From Lentzea tibetensis (GTDB lineage: Bacteria; Actinomycetota; Actinomycetes; Mycobacteriales; Pseudonocardiaceae): DNA of 64,000 nt. Position 1 is the stretch's first letter, and every line of letters begins with the position of its first letter. Below are positions 38,865 to 47,564 of the stretch, piece by piece. The stretch lies in the NCBI RefSeq assembly GCF_007845675.1, contig NZ_VOBR01000008.1, forward strand, positions 1-64,000, written 5' to 3'. The position numbers were made by a program, and so were the translations under genes. The notes below the pieces were generated by a model. That model saw nothing but the letters and a program-made list of their open reading frames with translations, had not been told where the DNA came from and searched no databases.

Positions 38865-39452
38865 ATGTTCGAAGTCGCGGTGATCGAGGACCCGGCGGCC
38901 GCCGAGGTCTCACTGGACCCCATGAGGGCCCGGCTGCTGGCCGAGCTCTCCGAACCGGGCTCGGCGACGATGCTCGCCGCCAAGGTCGGTCTGCCCCGGC
39001 AGAAGGTCAACTACCACCTGCGGGCACTGGAGCGGCACGGCCTCGTGGAGCTGGTCGAGGAACGCCGCAAGGGCAACGTCACCGAACGCGTCCTGCGCGC
39101 GACGGCGGCGTCCTACGTGATCTCGCCGCTGGCGCTGGCCGCGGTGGAACCGGACCCGGCCCGCTCACCGGACAGCCTGTCCGCGCGCTGGCTGCTGGCC
39201 GTCGCCGCCCGATTGGTCCGCGACGTCGGCACGTTGATCACCGGCGCCACGAAGGCGAAGAAGCGGCTGGCGACGTTCGCGCTGGACGGCGAGATCCGCT
39301 TCGCGTCGGCCTCCGACCGCGCCGCGTTCGCCGAGGAGCTCACCGTCGCGGTGTCGCAGCTCGTCTCGAAGTACCACGACGAACAGGCCGATGGCGGCCG
39401 TCCGCACCGCGTTGTCGTCGCACTGCACCCGAGCGTCAAGGAGGAGTCGTGA
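38865..39452 (+). CDS. ArsR-type winged-helix regulator
   Basis: 195-residue DNA-binding protein. The helix-turn-helix lies at about residues 20-75: MRARLLAELSEPGSATMLAAKVGLPRQKVNYHLRALERHGLVELVEERRKGN. The long C-terminal half (100-195) has no recognisable domain. Its stop overlaps the start of the SRPBCC gene as GTGA. ArsR-SRPBCC pairs are common in actinobacteria, the regulator usually controlling its partner and a response gene. Confidence 0.86.
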   Translation: MFEVAVIEDPAAAEVSLDPMRARLLAELSEPGSATMLAAKVGLPRQKVNYHLRALERHGLVELVEERRKGNVTERVLRATAASYVISPLALAAVEPDPARSPDSLSARWLLAVAARLVRDVGTLITGATKAKKRLATFALDGEIRFASASDRAAFAEELTVAVSQLVSKYHDEQADGGRPHRVVVALHPSVKEES

Positions 39453-40189
39453 GCAAGGAGTTCGAGCTGCGCAAGGAGGTCTCGCTCGAGGCAACTCCCG
39501 AGCAGGTGTGGGACGCCATCGCGACGGGCCCCGGCATCTCGTCGTGGTTCATGGGCCCGCACACCGTCGACCCGGCCGTCGGCGGACGCATGACGCTGAC
39601 CATCGGCGACTTCTCGGAGTCGGCGACGATCACCGCGTGGGACCCGCCGAAGCACCTCGCCTACCGCGGCGACACGGCGGAGGACGGCTCGTTCCACGCG
39701 ATGGAGTACCTCGTCGAGGGACGTGACCAGGGCAGCACCGTGCTGCGGTTCGTGCACAACGGCATGATCAGCGACGACTGGGGCGACGAGTACCTCGCGC
39801 AGTCCAGCCACGGCTGGGACATGTACCTGCACACGCTCGGGCAGTACCTCCAGCACTTCACCGGCCTCCCCGGCACCTACGTGCACGTGCAGGGCCCGCC
39901 TGCCGCCGAGGGCGCGGACGCGTGGTCGTTGCTGCTGGACGGGTTGGGCGTGACCGAGCCGATCAACGAGGGCGACACCATCCGGTTGACGCCCGCTGGA
40001 CTCGCGCCGATCGAGGGTGTCGTCGACTGGTCGCCGCCGGGGTTCCGCGGCTTCCTCGGCGTGCGCGGCGCGGAGGGGCTCTACCGGTTCCACGGTGGCG
40101 GGCCGTCGATCGGGATCGGGCACCACGTGTTCGCCGGTTCCGGTGACGCCGCCGCGTGGGAGAAGTGGATCAACGGCGTGTTCAGCTGA
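39449..40189 (+). CDS. SRPBCC (AHSA1-like) domain protein
   Basis: 246-residue protein. The N-terminal Bet v1/AHSA1 fold covers about residues 1-150: LRKEVSLEATPEQVWDAIATGPGISSWFMGP, then VGGRMTLTIGDFSE and WDPPKHLAYRG. The C-terminal 90 residues form an extra region rich in glycines. The start GTG 39449 overlaps the regulator stop and has GAGGAG upstream. Such proteins bind hydrophobic ligands; ligand unknown. Confidence 0.85.
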   Translation: MSKEFELRKEVSLEATPEQVWDAIATGPGISSWFMGPHTVDPAVGGRMTLTIGDFSESATITAWDPPKHLAYRGDTAEDGSFHAMEYLVEGRDQGSTVLRFVHNGMISDDWGDEYLAQSSHGWDMYLHTLGQYLQHFTGLPGTYVHVQGPPAAEGADAWSLLLDGLGVTEPINEGDTIRLTPAGLAPIEGVVDWSPPGFRGFLGVRGAEGLYRFHGGGPSIGIGHHVFAGSGDAAAWEKWINGVFS

Positions 40190-40216
40190 GCTGTCGGTGA
40201 CGTCCCAGAACAAAGC

Positions 40217-40248
40217 GAAGGGCCAGGTCAGAAATGACCTGGCCCTTC
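40217..40248. terminator. Terminator after the SRPBCC gene
   Basis: Arms 40217-40229 and 40236-40248 (GAAGGGCCAGGTC and complement) give a perfect 13-bp stem with a 6-nt loop. It separates the SRPBCC gene from the convergent tRNA gene and could serve both. Confidence 0.75.
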
Positions 40249-40257
40249 ATCTCACCG

Positions 40258-40331
40258 AGCCGCCTATCGGAATCGAACCGATGACCTGCTCATTACGAGT
40301 GAGCCGCTCTGGCCGACTGAGCTAAGGCGGC
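40258..40331 (-). tRNA. tRNA-Thr (anticodon CGT)
   Basis: On the minus strand the 74 bases fold into a full cloverleaf. The acceptor stem GCCGCCT pairs with AGGCGGC, the D-arm begins TTAGCTCAGTCGG, and the anticodon arm is GCTCA-CTCGTAA-TGAGC with CGT as anticodon (codon ACG). The T-arm loop is GGTTCGATTCC-like. CCA is not encoded. Threonine identity follows from the anticodon. Confidence 0.93.
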
Positions 40332-40397
40332 GAGACGCGACAACTATAGCGGATGGAGGACCCGTCACTTACCAGGGGTGCCCTCGTTGAACGGACA

Positions 40398-40411
40398 GTG
40401 ACCGGTGTCAC
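40398..40411. promoter_or_regulatory. CRP/GlxR-like palindrome
   Basis: GTGACCGGTGTCAC is a perfect GTGA-N6-TCAC inverted repeat, 22 bases upstream of the ATG of the secreted membrane protein at 40434. At this distance binding would probably repress. Confidence 0.42.
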
Positions 40412-40433
40412 CACTCCACCGCCGAGGAGAGCA

Positions 40434-41828
40434 ATGCGCCGAGCTCTGTCCCTGCCAGCGACCGGTTTGCTGCTGTTCCTGCTCGCCGGCCCCGCGCTCG
40501 CGCAGCCGACCACGCCGGTGCCCGGTCCGCGCGATCCGAACCAGCCGCCCGCGAGCGCGCCGAACGGGCCGCAGCCGTTGGCGCACGCGGTCGGGGACGC
40601 GGGGACGGGGCTCGCGGTCGTGCGGATCGGGCCGAACGCCGTGCCCACCAACACGATCCTGCCCGGTTTCTCCGACCAGCTGCCGAAGCAGTCCGCGGGT
40701 GAGTTCGGGCTCGGGCTCGCCAGCGCGCAGGTCAACACCGAGGCGTTCCTGACGACGGAACGCGTGATCACGCAGGCCTCGCCGGTCGGGTTCGCGATCG
40801 CGGGGCGCTCGCCGCAGAGTCCCGGCACGCTCGTGCAGACCGCGATCCCGGACAACCCGCAGCCGACCAACGGCGGGTTGAACCCGCCCGCGAGCCCGCT
40901 CGACACCGTGCTCGAGGTCGGACTGCTCAACGGAAGCGTGCACTCGCGGTGGGACACCGAGAAGGGGCCGTGCGTCGAGCCGCTCGCGAACGCGCAGACC
41001 GAGGCCGCGAGCATCAGCGTGCTCAACGCGATCCCGACGTTGCCGAGCACGCCCGAGCTGCCGAAGTTGCCGCTGCTGGACGGGTTGCTGTCGAACAGCA
41101 CGTCGCTGGTGAGCCTGCCGGAGACGTTCAAGGCGCAGTCGAAGGTGCAGCTGGTCGACCTGCCCGGCGGCAAGAACAAGGCGGTGCGGTCGACGTCGAC
41201 GATGCAGGCGGTCAGCGTGCGGCTCGCGGGTGGCGTCCAGATCGACGTGGTCAGCCAGCCGACGCTCACCGCGACCGCCACCGGTGACGAGACGACGTCG
41301 AAGATCGAGTACACCGCGCCGGTGCTGCGGGTCAGCCAGGGCGGCAAGGAGCTCGGCGTGCTCGACGCGGCGCATCCGCAGCTGGACGTGCCGCTGTTGC
41401 TCGACCTCGTCGTGGCGCGGCTGCAGATCGCCGAGCTCACCGAGAAGAAGGCGTCCTTCAGCGGGCCCGGTTTCAGCGGGTTCCAGCTGGGTGCGACGGC
41501 CCGGCTGCTGGACGTGCAGCTGCTGCCGACCGACCGGTTGAAGATCAAGGACCTGCCGTCGGCGCTCGCGCAGATCTCGCTGGGCGAGCAGATCGTGCGG
41601 GCGGCGGCCCCGAAGGACGGCGTCGTCTGCGGTACGGCCTCGGCGCCGAAGCCGCCCGGCGGGCCGGTGGCGGCGCCGCCGAAACAGGCGCCACCACTGG
41701 CCTACACGAACGCCGCGTACAACTCGATCCCGCTCTTCTGGGTCGGGACCGCGCTCCTGCTCACCGGCGTGATCGTCGTCGCCGCCATGCCTAGAGGCCG
41801 ACGGCCTGCGCGATCTCCCGAGGCTTGA
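40434..41828 (+). CDS. Secreted, C-terminally anchored protein of unknown function
   Basis: 464 residues. A signal peptide ends in PALA around residue 23, after which comes a Pro-rich segment. The middle is beta-rich with repeated proline turns and no known domain. A single transmembrane helix near the C-terminus (about 435-457, FWVGTALLLTGVIVVAAM) is followed by a basic tail, so the protein is held in the membrane facing out. GAGGAG precedes ATG 40434. The 3' end overlaps the convergent GH88 gene by 38 bases. It resembles uncharacterised actinobacterial envelope proteins; no function assigned. Confidence 0.78.
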   Translation: MRRALSLPATGLLLFLLAGPALAQPTTPVPGPRDPNQPPASAPNGPQPLAHAVGDAGTGLAVVRIGPNAVPTNTILPGFSDQLPKQSAGEFGLGLASAQVNTEAFLTTERVITQASPVGFAIAGRSPQSPGTLVQTAIPDNPQPTNGGLNPPASPLDTVLEVGLLNGSVHSRWDTEKGPCVEPLANAQTEAASISVLNAIPTLPSTPELPKLPLLDGLLSNSTSLVSLPETFKAQSKVQLVDLPGGKNKAVRSTSTMQAVSVRLAGGVQIDVVSQPTLTATATGDETTSKIEYTAPVLRVSQGGKELGVLDAAHPQLDVPLLLDLVVARLQIAELTEKKASFSGPGFSGFQLGATARLLDVQLLPTDRLKIKDLPSALAQISLGEQIVRAAAPKDGVVCGTASAPKPPGGPVAAPPKQAPPLAYTNAAYNSIPLFWVGTALLLTGVIVVAAMPRGRRPARSPEA

Positions 41829-43014
41829 GCACGCGCAGCAGGGCTTCCATGAGGTAGTAGTCGCCGTACGGGAACGACACCTCGATGCCGGTTTCCGCGC
41901 GGCGGTTGCGGGTTGCCCGCGCGAGCACCGCGTCCGAGCGTTCCGACTCGGTCGTCAGGCACGTGCGGCAGATCGCGTCGAGGATGCGCAACGCGGCCGC
42001 GTGGTAGCTGTACCTGCCGGTGACCTTGGCCAGGTCGATCAGGCCGCACGCCATGATCACGCCCGCTGACGAGTCCTTGACGTCGTTGGGCGCCAACGGG
42101 GAGCGGTAGTCCCAGATCGGGATCTGGTCCGGGGTGAGTGCCTTCAACGCGAAGTCGGAGAGCCGCTTCGCGGTGTCGAGGAACTCGGCCTTCTTGGTGC
42201 GCCGGTACATCGTCGTGAACCCGTAGATGCCCCACGCCTGGCCGCGCGACCAGCAGGACGTCGGGCTGTAGCCCTGGTTCGTGTTCGGTCCGATCGGCGC
42301 GCCCGTCGCCGGGTCGAAGTCGTAGACGTGCGGCGTGGAACCGTCAGGGCGCAGGAAGAACTGCCTGGTGGTCTCCGCGTGCGCGACCGCGACGTCGAGG
42401 TACTTGCTGTCGCCGGTCTGCTGGGTCGCGAACGTCAACAGGTCCAGGTTCATCATGCAGTCGATGATCACCCGGCCGTCGCTGTCCGGGGTGCCGAGCT
42501 TGCCCCAGGCGCGGATGAACCTGCCCTTCGGGTTGTACCGCTGGATCAGCGACCCGGCGGCCTCCACGGCGCCGTCCCGCCAGGACACGTCGCCCGTTAG
42601 TCGGTACCCCGTCACCCACGACGGGTAGAAGAGGAAACCGATGTCGTGCGTCGAGGTGTCCGTGCGCCGCGGCGACAGGCGCAGTGCCGATTCCACGGCC
42701 CACTTCCTGAACTGCTCGTCGCGGCTGTCGAGGTACGCGAGCCACAGCGAGCCGGGCCAGAACCCGCCGACCCAGCCGCCGTCGTCGGCGAACGTCCACT
42801 TCTCGAACTTGGTCTCCTGCGGGAACGACGTGATGGCCGGCGCGGTCGCGCGCAGCTTGGCGACCGCGAAGTCGAGCGACTTGCGGAACAGCCGCCGGGA
42901 AGCCTCGGCTTCGACTTCCGGTTGCTGCGCCTGCGCTTGCGCCTGCGTCGCTGAACCGATCGTCACCGCGGCGGCACCGGTGGCCGCGAACAGGGAACGT
43001 CGAGAGATCGTCAT
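41791..43014 (-). CDS. GH88-family unsaturated glucuronyl hydrolase, exported
   Basis: 407-residue (alpha/alpha)6-barrel enzyme that removes 4,5-unsaturated uronic acid from oligosaccharides left by polysaccharide lyases. A Tat-type signal opens it (SRRSLFAATGAAAVTIGSATQA). The two family aspartates fit: Asp124 in STHDIGFLF and Asp185 in IIDCMMNLD, 61 residues apart, the same spacing as Asp88 and Asp149 in the Bacillus enzyme. The ATG at 43014 overlaps the permease stop as ATGA. It is exported, so the sugar is probably cleaved outside and then taken up by the adjacent permease. Confidence 0.9.
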   Translation of the reverse strand: MTISRRSLFAATGAAAVTIGSATQAQAQAQQPEVEAEASRRLFRKSLDFAVAKLRATAPAITSFPQETKFEKWTFADDGGWVGGFWPGSLWLAYLDSRDEQFRKWAVESALRLSPRRTDTSTHDIGFLFYPSWVTGYRLTGDVSWRDGAVEAAGSLIQRYNPKGRFIRAWGKLGTPDSDGRVIIDCMMNLDLLTFATQQTGDSKYLDVAVAHAETTRQFFLRPDGSTPHVYDFDPATGAPIGPNTNQGYSPTSCWSRGQAWGIYGFTTMYRRTKKAEFLDTAKRLSDFALKALTPDQIPIWDYRSPLAPNDVKDSSAGVIMACGLIDLAKVTGRYSYHAAALRILDAICRTCLTTESERSDAVLARATRNRRAETGIEVSFPYGDYYLMEALLRVLKPREIAQAVGL

Positions 43015-44600
43015 GGCACCATCCATCCCAGTACTGGTGTCGACTGCAGGTAAGCGATCACGCACATGGCCAGCAGCAGCAAGAGACTCCAGCCGAATAC
43101 CTTGCGGAACAGATCGCCTTCCCTGCCAACGAGACCGGCGGCGGCGGTGCCGATCGCGAGGTTCTGCGGGGAGATCATCTTCGCCATCACGCCGCCGGAG
43201 CTGTTGGAGGCGCCGAACAGGAACGGCGACGCTCCGAGCTGGTCCGCTGCGGTCACCTGCAGGCCGCCGAACAGCGCGTTGGATCCTGCGTCCGTGCCGG
43301 TGATCGCGACGCCGAACCAGCCGACGACCGGCGACAGGAACGCGAAGAACGCGCCGGTGCCCGCCAGCCAGAGGCCGAGCGACGTGATCTGGCCGGAGAA
43401 GTTCATGACGTACGACAGGGAGAACACCGCGAGGATCGCGAGGATCGCCCAGCTGAACTGCCTGATCGTCTGGCCGTAGATCTGCAGCGCCTTGCCCGCC
43501 GCGACCTTGAGGAACAGCAACGACAGCAGGCCGGAGACGAACAGCAGCGTGCCCGTCGCGGACAGGATGTTGAGCGTGTAGGTCGTCGCGACCGGCTTGC
43601 CCGCGGCGTTCGTGATGTGCAGGCCTGGCCAGGGGAACTTGTAGGTCGCCTTCTCCAGCAACGCCTTCACCGCGGTGATCTGCGCGATCGAGAAGACGGC
43701 CACGATGATCGCGTACGGCGCGAACGCGGTGATCACGTCACTGCGCGAGTCGGTCGTCGAGCCGCCGGCGATGACCGGCGGGATCGACCGCGCGGGCTGG
43801 CGGACCTTGACGTAGAGGACGACCGCGAGCACGGAGACGATCGCGGCGACGATGTCGCACAGCTTGTAGGACCAGAAGTTCGACACCGCGAACTGCGTGA
43901 TGCCGAAAGAGAGACCGGCGACGAGCGCGACGGGCCACGTCTCCTTGAGGCCGCGCTTGCCGTCGACGACGAAGACCAGCACGAACGGCACGAGCACGGC
44001 GAGGATCGCGACCTGGCGGCCCGCCATGGCGCCGAACTGGTCGGCGGGCAGGCCGGTGACCGTGTTCAGCACGGTGATCGGGTTGCCCATGCCGCCGAAC
44101 GCGACGGGCGCGGTGTCCGCGATGAGCGCGAGCGCGACGGCCTTCATCGGGTCGACGCCGAGCGCGATCAGCATGACCGAGCAGATCGCGACCGGTCCGC
44201 CACCGCCGGCGAGCGCTTCGAGCAGCGCGCCGAATGAGAACGCGATCACGATGGCCTGGACGCGCTGGTCGTCGCTGATCGAGCTGAAGCTGCGCCTGAG
44301 CACCGCGAAGTGTCCGCTGTGGACGGTCAGGTTGTAGATCCAGATGGCGTTGAAGGTGATCCACAGGATCACCAGGACGCTGGTGGCCGCACCGAACGCA
44401 CCGGCGTTGAGCGCGGTGCCCAGCGGCATCGAGTAGCCCACGACGGCGACGGCGAGTGCCAGGGCGAGTGCCGTCAGGCCCGCCCAGTGCGCCTTCCACT
44501 TGAGGCCGCCGAGCAGGACCAGCACGGCCAGCAGCGGGATGAGGGCCAAGAGTGCCGACAGGAACAGCGACCCCGTCGGGTTGGGGTTCTGCTGGTACAC
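43011..44600 (-). CDS. L-lactate permease (LctP)-family transporter
   Basis: About 529 residues with 12-14 hydrophobic helices, from GTG 44600 (YQQNPNPTGSL follows, as in LldP, whose proteins start near WQQNYDP). The family blocks GALLEALAGGGGPVAI, APVAFGGMGNPI and GTDAGSNALFGGLQ are present. LctP proteins carry lactate or glycolate. Here it lies with GH88, kduI and kduD, so its substrate is more likely an unsaturated uronate or 2-keto-3-deoxygluconate-type acid. That is inference. An ATG at 44624 is an alternative start. Confidence 0.86.
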   Translation of the reverse strand: MYQQNPNPTGSLFLSALLALIPLLAVLVLLGGLKWKAHWAGLTALALALAVAVVGYSMPLGTALNAGAFGAATSVLVILWITFNAIWIYNLTVHSGHFAVLRRSFSSISDDQRVQAIVIAFSFGALLEALAGGGGPVAICSVMLIALGVDPMKAVALALIADTAPVAFGGMGNPITVLNTVTGLPADQFGAMAGRQVAILAVLVPFVLVFVVDGKRGLKETWPVALVAGLSFGITQFAVSNFWSYKLCDIVAAIVSVLAVVLYVKVRQPARSIPPVIAGGSTTDSRSDVITAFAPYAIIVAVFSIAQITAVKALLEKATYKFPWPGLHITNAAGKPVATTYTLNILSATGTLLFVSGLLSLLFLKVAAGKALQIYGQTIRQFSWAILAILAVFSLSYVMNFSGQITSLGLWLAGTGAFFAFLSPVVGWFGVAITGTDAGSNALFGGLQVTAADQLGASPFLFGASNSSGGVMAKMISPQNLAIGTAAAGLVGREGDLFRKVFGWSLLLLLAMCVIAYLQSTPVLGWMVP

Positions 44601-44663
44601 GACAACCGCCTTTCGGATGCCCATCGTCACCGGCGGCGGGGTGACGAGGCTTGTTCCAGCCCA

Positions 44664-44678
44664 CGGAACGTAGTTCCA
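44664..44678. promoter_or_regulatory. IclR-like palindrome in the divergent uronate promoter
   Basis: The inverted repeat CGGAAC-GTA-GTTCCA (core GGAAC/GTTCC, 44665-44677) lies in the region between the permease and kduI starts. A further GTTCC half-site is at 44654-44658. IclR-family operators commonly have such GGAAC-N3-GTTCC symmetry, and an IclR gene ends the kdu operon. Confidence 0.5.
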
Positions 44679-44733
44679 TGTTGGTCGGCGCACATCGTGT
44701 CACTCCGCCGCCTCGATCGGAAGGCATCCGAGA

Positions 44734-45561
44734 ATGCAAATCAGGCACTCGACCCATCCGGACCAGTTGCAGGAGTTCGACACCGACCAGCTGCGGGCGC
44801 ACTACCTGGTCGAAGACCTGTTCGTGGCGGGCGAGATCAAGGTGGTCTACACGCACGAGGACCGCATCGTGGTGGGCGGCGCGGCCCCGGTTCCCGGGCA
44901 AGCGCTTACCTTGGGCAGTTACGGGCCTTTGCGCACTTCGTCCTTTTGCGAACGTCGGGAGCTCGCCGCTCTGGTGATCCGCGGGTCCGGCAGCGTGTCC
45001 GTCGACGGCACCGAGCACAAGCTCGGCACGCGGGACTGCGTGTACGTCGGCCAGGGCGCGGTGGACGTGCAGTTCCACGCGGCGGAGGACGACACGCACT
45101 TCTACCTGTTCTCGACCCCGTCGCACGCGTCGTTCCCGACGGCCGTCGCCCGGTTCGACGAGGTGGACGTGCTGAACATGGGTTCGCCGGACACCGCGAA
45201 CGTGCGCGAGATCCGCAAGTTCGTCCACGCCGACGGCATCCGCTCGTCGCAGCTCGTGCTCGGCGTGACGAGGCTGGCGGCGGGCAGCGTGTGGAACACG
45301 ATGCCGCCGCACACGCACGACCGGCGCACCGAGTGCTACCTGTACTTCGACCTGCCAGCGGACCAGCGCGTGATCCACCTGTGCGGCGAGCCGCAGCGGA
45401 CGCGGAACATGGTGGTGCGCAACGAGGAGGTCGTGATCTCCCCGTCGTGGTCCATCCACAGTGGAGTGGGCACGCACGCGTACACGTTCGTCTGGGCCAT
45501 GGGTGGCGAGAACCAGGCGTACGACGACATGGACCAGGTCGCTGTGACGGAGCTGCGCTAG
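44734..45561 (+). CDS. kduI: 5-dehydro-4-deoxy-D-glucuronate isomerase
   Basis: 275-residue cupin enzyme that isomerises 5-keto-4-deoxyuronate (from unsaturated uronates) to 2,5-diketo-3-deoxygluconate. Zinc ligands are recognisable in PPHTHDRRTECYLYF and the later WSIHSGVGTHAYTFVW. The N-terminus MQIRHSTHPDQ is typical of KduI. It is followed with no gap by kduD, so the two run consecutive steps. Confidence 0.94.
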   Translation: MQIRHSTHPDQLQEFDTDQLRAHYLVEDLFVAGEIKVVYTHEDRIVVGGAAPVPGQALTLGSYGPLRTSSFCERRELAALVIRGSGSVSVDGTEHKLGTRDCVYVGQGAVDVQFHAAEDDTHFYLFSTPSHASFPTAVARFDEVDVLNMGSPDTANVREIRKFVHADGIRSSQLVLGVTRLAAGSVWNTMPPHTHDRRTECYLYFDLPADQRVIHLCGEPQRTRNMVVRNEEVVISPSWSIHSGVGTHAYTFVWAMGGENQAYDDMDQVAVTELR

Positions 45562-46293
45562 ATGGACCTCTTCTCGTTGAGCGGAAAGACCGCACTGGTG
45601 ACCGGCGCCCGCACGGGCATCGGCCGAGCGATCGCGGTCGGTCTCGCGGCGGCCGGCGCGAAGCTGGTCCTGCTGGGGCGCGGCGACCTTTCGGGAATCT
45701 CTTCCTCGGTGATCGACGTGGTGTCCGTCGACCTGGAAGATCCTTCGGCTCTGTCTCCCGCGCTCGCGCCGGTGCTGGAAGCGCACCAGATCGACGTGCT
45801 GGTGAACAACGCGGGCACGATCGGCCGCGGACCTGCTTCGTCGGTGTCGCTGGAGGACTGGCGGCGCGTGCTGTCGGTGAACCTCGACTCGGCGTTCGTG
45901 CTGTCACAGCTGGTCGGTAACCAGATGCTGGCGGCGGGCAGCGGCAAGATCGTGAACATCGCGTCGCTGCTGTCGTTCCAGGGCGGCATCCTCGTGCCCG
46001 CGTACACGGCGTCGAAGCACGCACTGGCCGGCCTGACGAAGGCTCTGGCGAACGAGTGGGCGTCGTCGAACGTGCAGGTCAACGCCATCGCGCCGGGCTA
46101 CATCGCAACCAACAACACCGCGGTGCTCCAGGCCGACCCCGAGCGCGAGCCCGCGATCAGCTCACGCATCCCGGCCGGCCGCTGGGGCTCGCCGGAGGAT
46201 CTCGTCGGGGCGGCGGTGTTCCTGTCGTCACGCGCGTCCGACTACGTCACGGGACACGTGCTCGTCGTCGACGGGGGTTGGATGGGCAGATGA
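45562..46293 (+). CDS. kduD: 2-deoxy-D-gluconate 3-dehydrogenase (SDR)
   Basis: 243-residue short-chain dehydrogenase reducing 2,5-diketo-3-deoxygluconate to KDG with NADH. Motifs: TGARTGIG (15-22), NNAGTIGR, a catalytic serine in IASLL and Tyr-x3-Lys in PAYTASKHAL near residue 152, and the C-terminal VDGGWMGR typical of KduD. It begins directly after the kduI stop codon. Confidence 0.93.
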   Translation: MDLFSLSGKTALVTGARTGIGRAIAVGLAAAGAKLVLLGRGDLSGISSSVIDVVSVDLEDPSALSPALAPVLEAHQIDVLVNNAGTIGRGPASSVSLEDWRRVLSVNLDSAFVLSQLVGNQMLAAGSGKIVNIASLLSFQGGILVPAYTASKHALAGLTKALANEWASSNVQVNAIAPGYIATNNTAVLQADPEREPAISSRIPAGRWGSPEDLVGAAVFLSSRASDYVTGHVLVVDGGWMGR

Positions 46294-47033
46294 CCGACAC
46301 CGCCGTCGAGAAGACACTCGCCGTGCTCGAGGCACTGGCCGACCACTCGCGCATCACCGACATCGCGCGCGTGACCGGCCTGCCGAAGTCGACGGTCCAC
46401 CGGCTCCTGCAGGCCATGGTGGACCGCGGCTTCGCCGTCGTGGGTTCCGAGGGCAACTACCTCGCGGGCCCGCGCGTGCTCGCCCTGGCCGGCAAGGTGC
46501 TGCGGCCGATCGACACCGTCGAACGCGCACGGCCTGCCCTGCGGTCGCTGCAACACGACACGCGCTGCACGGTGCACCTGGCCGTGCTCTTCGGCGACGA
46601 GCTCGTGTACGTCGACAAGATCGAGGCCGACAAGCCCTACCGGATGGCGTCGCGGATCGGGATGTCACTGCCCTGCCACGGGACGGCGATCGGCAAGGCG
46701 GTGCTGGCGTCGTGGTCGCCGGACGAGCTCGACGCGCTGATCCTGCGCGTCGGGCTGCCCGGCCGGACGCCTCGCACCGTCACCTCTGCCAAGCGCTTGC
46801 GGGCTCAGTTGTCGCGCGTGCGGCGGTCCGGGTTCGCGTTGGACGACGAGGAGAACGAGCGCGGGGTGCGGTGTGTCGGGGCGGCGATTCGGGATCACGC
46901 CGGGGTGGTGATCGGTGGAGTGTCTGCCTCGTCGTTGGCCATGGAGCACGGGATTGCCGAGCTCATCGCGTTGGGGCCTCGGGTTGTTCGGGCTGCGGCT
47001 GAGGTGTCGGCCGCGCTCGGGTTCACGGCATGA
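46290..47033 (+). CDS. IclR-family regulator of the uronate locus
   Basis: 247 residues. The winged helix covers about residues 1-60 (ITDIARVTGLPKSTVHRLLQAMVDRGF) and the effector domain (YVDKIEADKPYRMASRIGMSLPCHGTAIGKAVLA...). The ATG at 46290 overlaps the kduD stop as ATGA, so it is co-expressed with the genes it likely controls. The palindrome at 44664-44678 is a plausible operator. Confidence 0.9.
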   Translation: MTDTAVEKTLAVLEALADHSRITDIARVTGLPKSTVHRLLQAMVDRGFAVVGSEGNYLAGPRVLALAGKVLRPIDTVERARPALRSLQHDTRCTVHLAVLFGDELVYVDKIEADKPYRMASRIGMSLPCHGTAIGKAVLASWSPDELDALILRVGLPGRTPRTVTSAKRLRAQLSRVRRSGFALDDEENERGVRCVGAAIRDHAGVVIGGVSASSLAMEHGIAELIALGPRVVRAAAEVSAALGFTA

Positions 47034-47564
47034 TCCGCCGGGGCACGGCGTGATCCGGCGTGCGGGCTCGTGCGCCGGCTGCGCAGCCGGCGCACGTGGT
47101 GATCTGCCGGGGCACGGCGTGATCGGGCGGGTGCGGGCTCATGAGCGGCGGCCCGACCCCAGCGCGCGTCGCGACCGGCTGTGCCTTCGGGTGCGCATCC
47201 CGGCCGACCAGGCGCCCGGTGTGCACGATGATCTGGCCCGTGCGCCGAGTGTGCAGCTGCCTTGACCATGCGCCCCGGCACGCGGCTTGCCATCGACCGT
47301 GAGCTCCGGCGCGGGCCCGGTCAGCCAGGCTCCGAGCCACCGGTCAGCAGGACACCGGTCAGCGTCGCCGGTCAACCTGACTCCGGGTCGCCGGTCACCG
47401 TGGCCGATCAGCGTGCCTCCGGTGCGGAGCGTCGCTCCAGGGTGCGCGTCGTCGTTGACGTGGACCCGTGGCCCGGCTCCCCCCGCGTTCCTCTTCCTTG
47501 CGGGAACGAATGGGGCCATCCCCTTCGTTCCTCACCATCGGGCGATGTGGACAACCAGAATCCG
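47034..47564. other. GC-rich intergenic region with repeats
   Basis: 531 bases between the IclR gene and the convergent holB gene. Its left part has near-direct copies of CACGGCGTGATC (47044-, 47114- and a variant at 47024) and a 26-bp perfect palindrome (47070-47095). The centre has repeats built on CCGGTCA (47337-47410). ORFs here show no codon bias or ribosome site. No gene supported. Confidence 0.5.
47070..47095. repeat. 26-bp perfect palindrome
   Basis: Half GTGCGCCGGCTGC (47070-47082) is followed directly by its complement, with no loop. It is possibly a terminator for the IclR gene or a protein-binding site; no T-run follows it. Confidence 0.55.
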
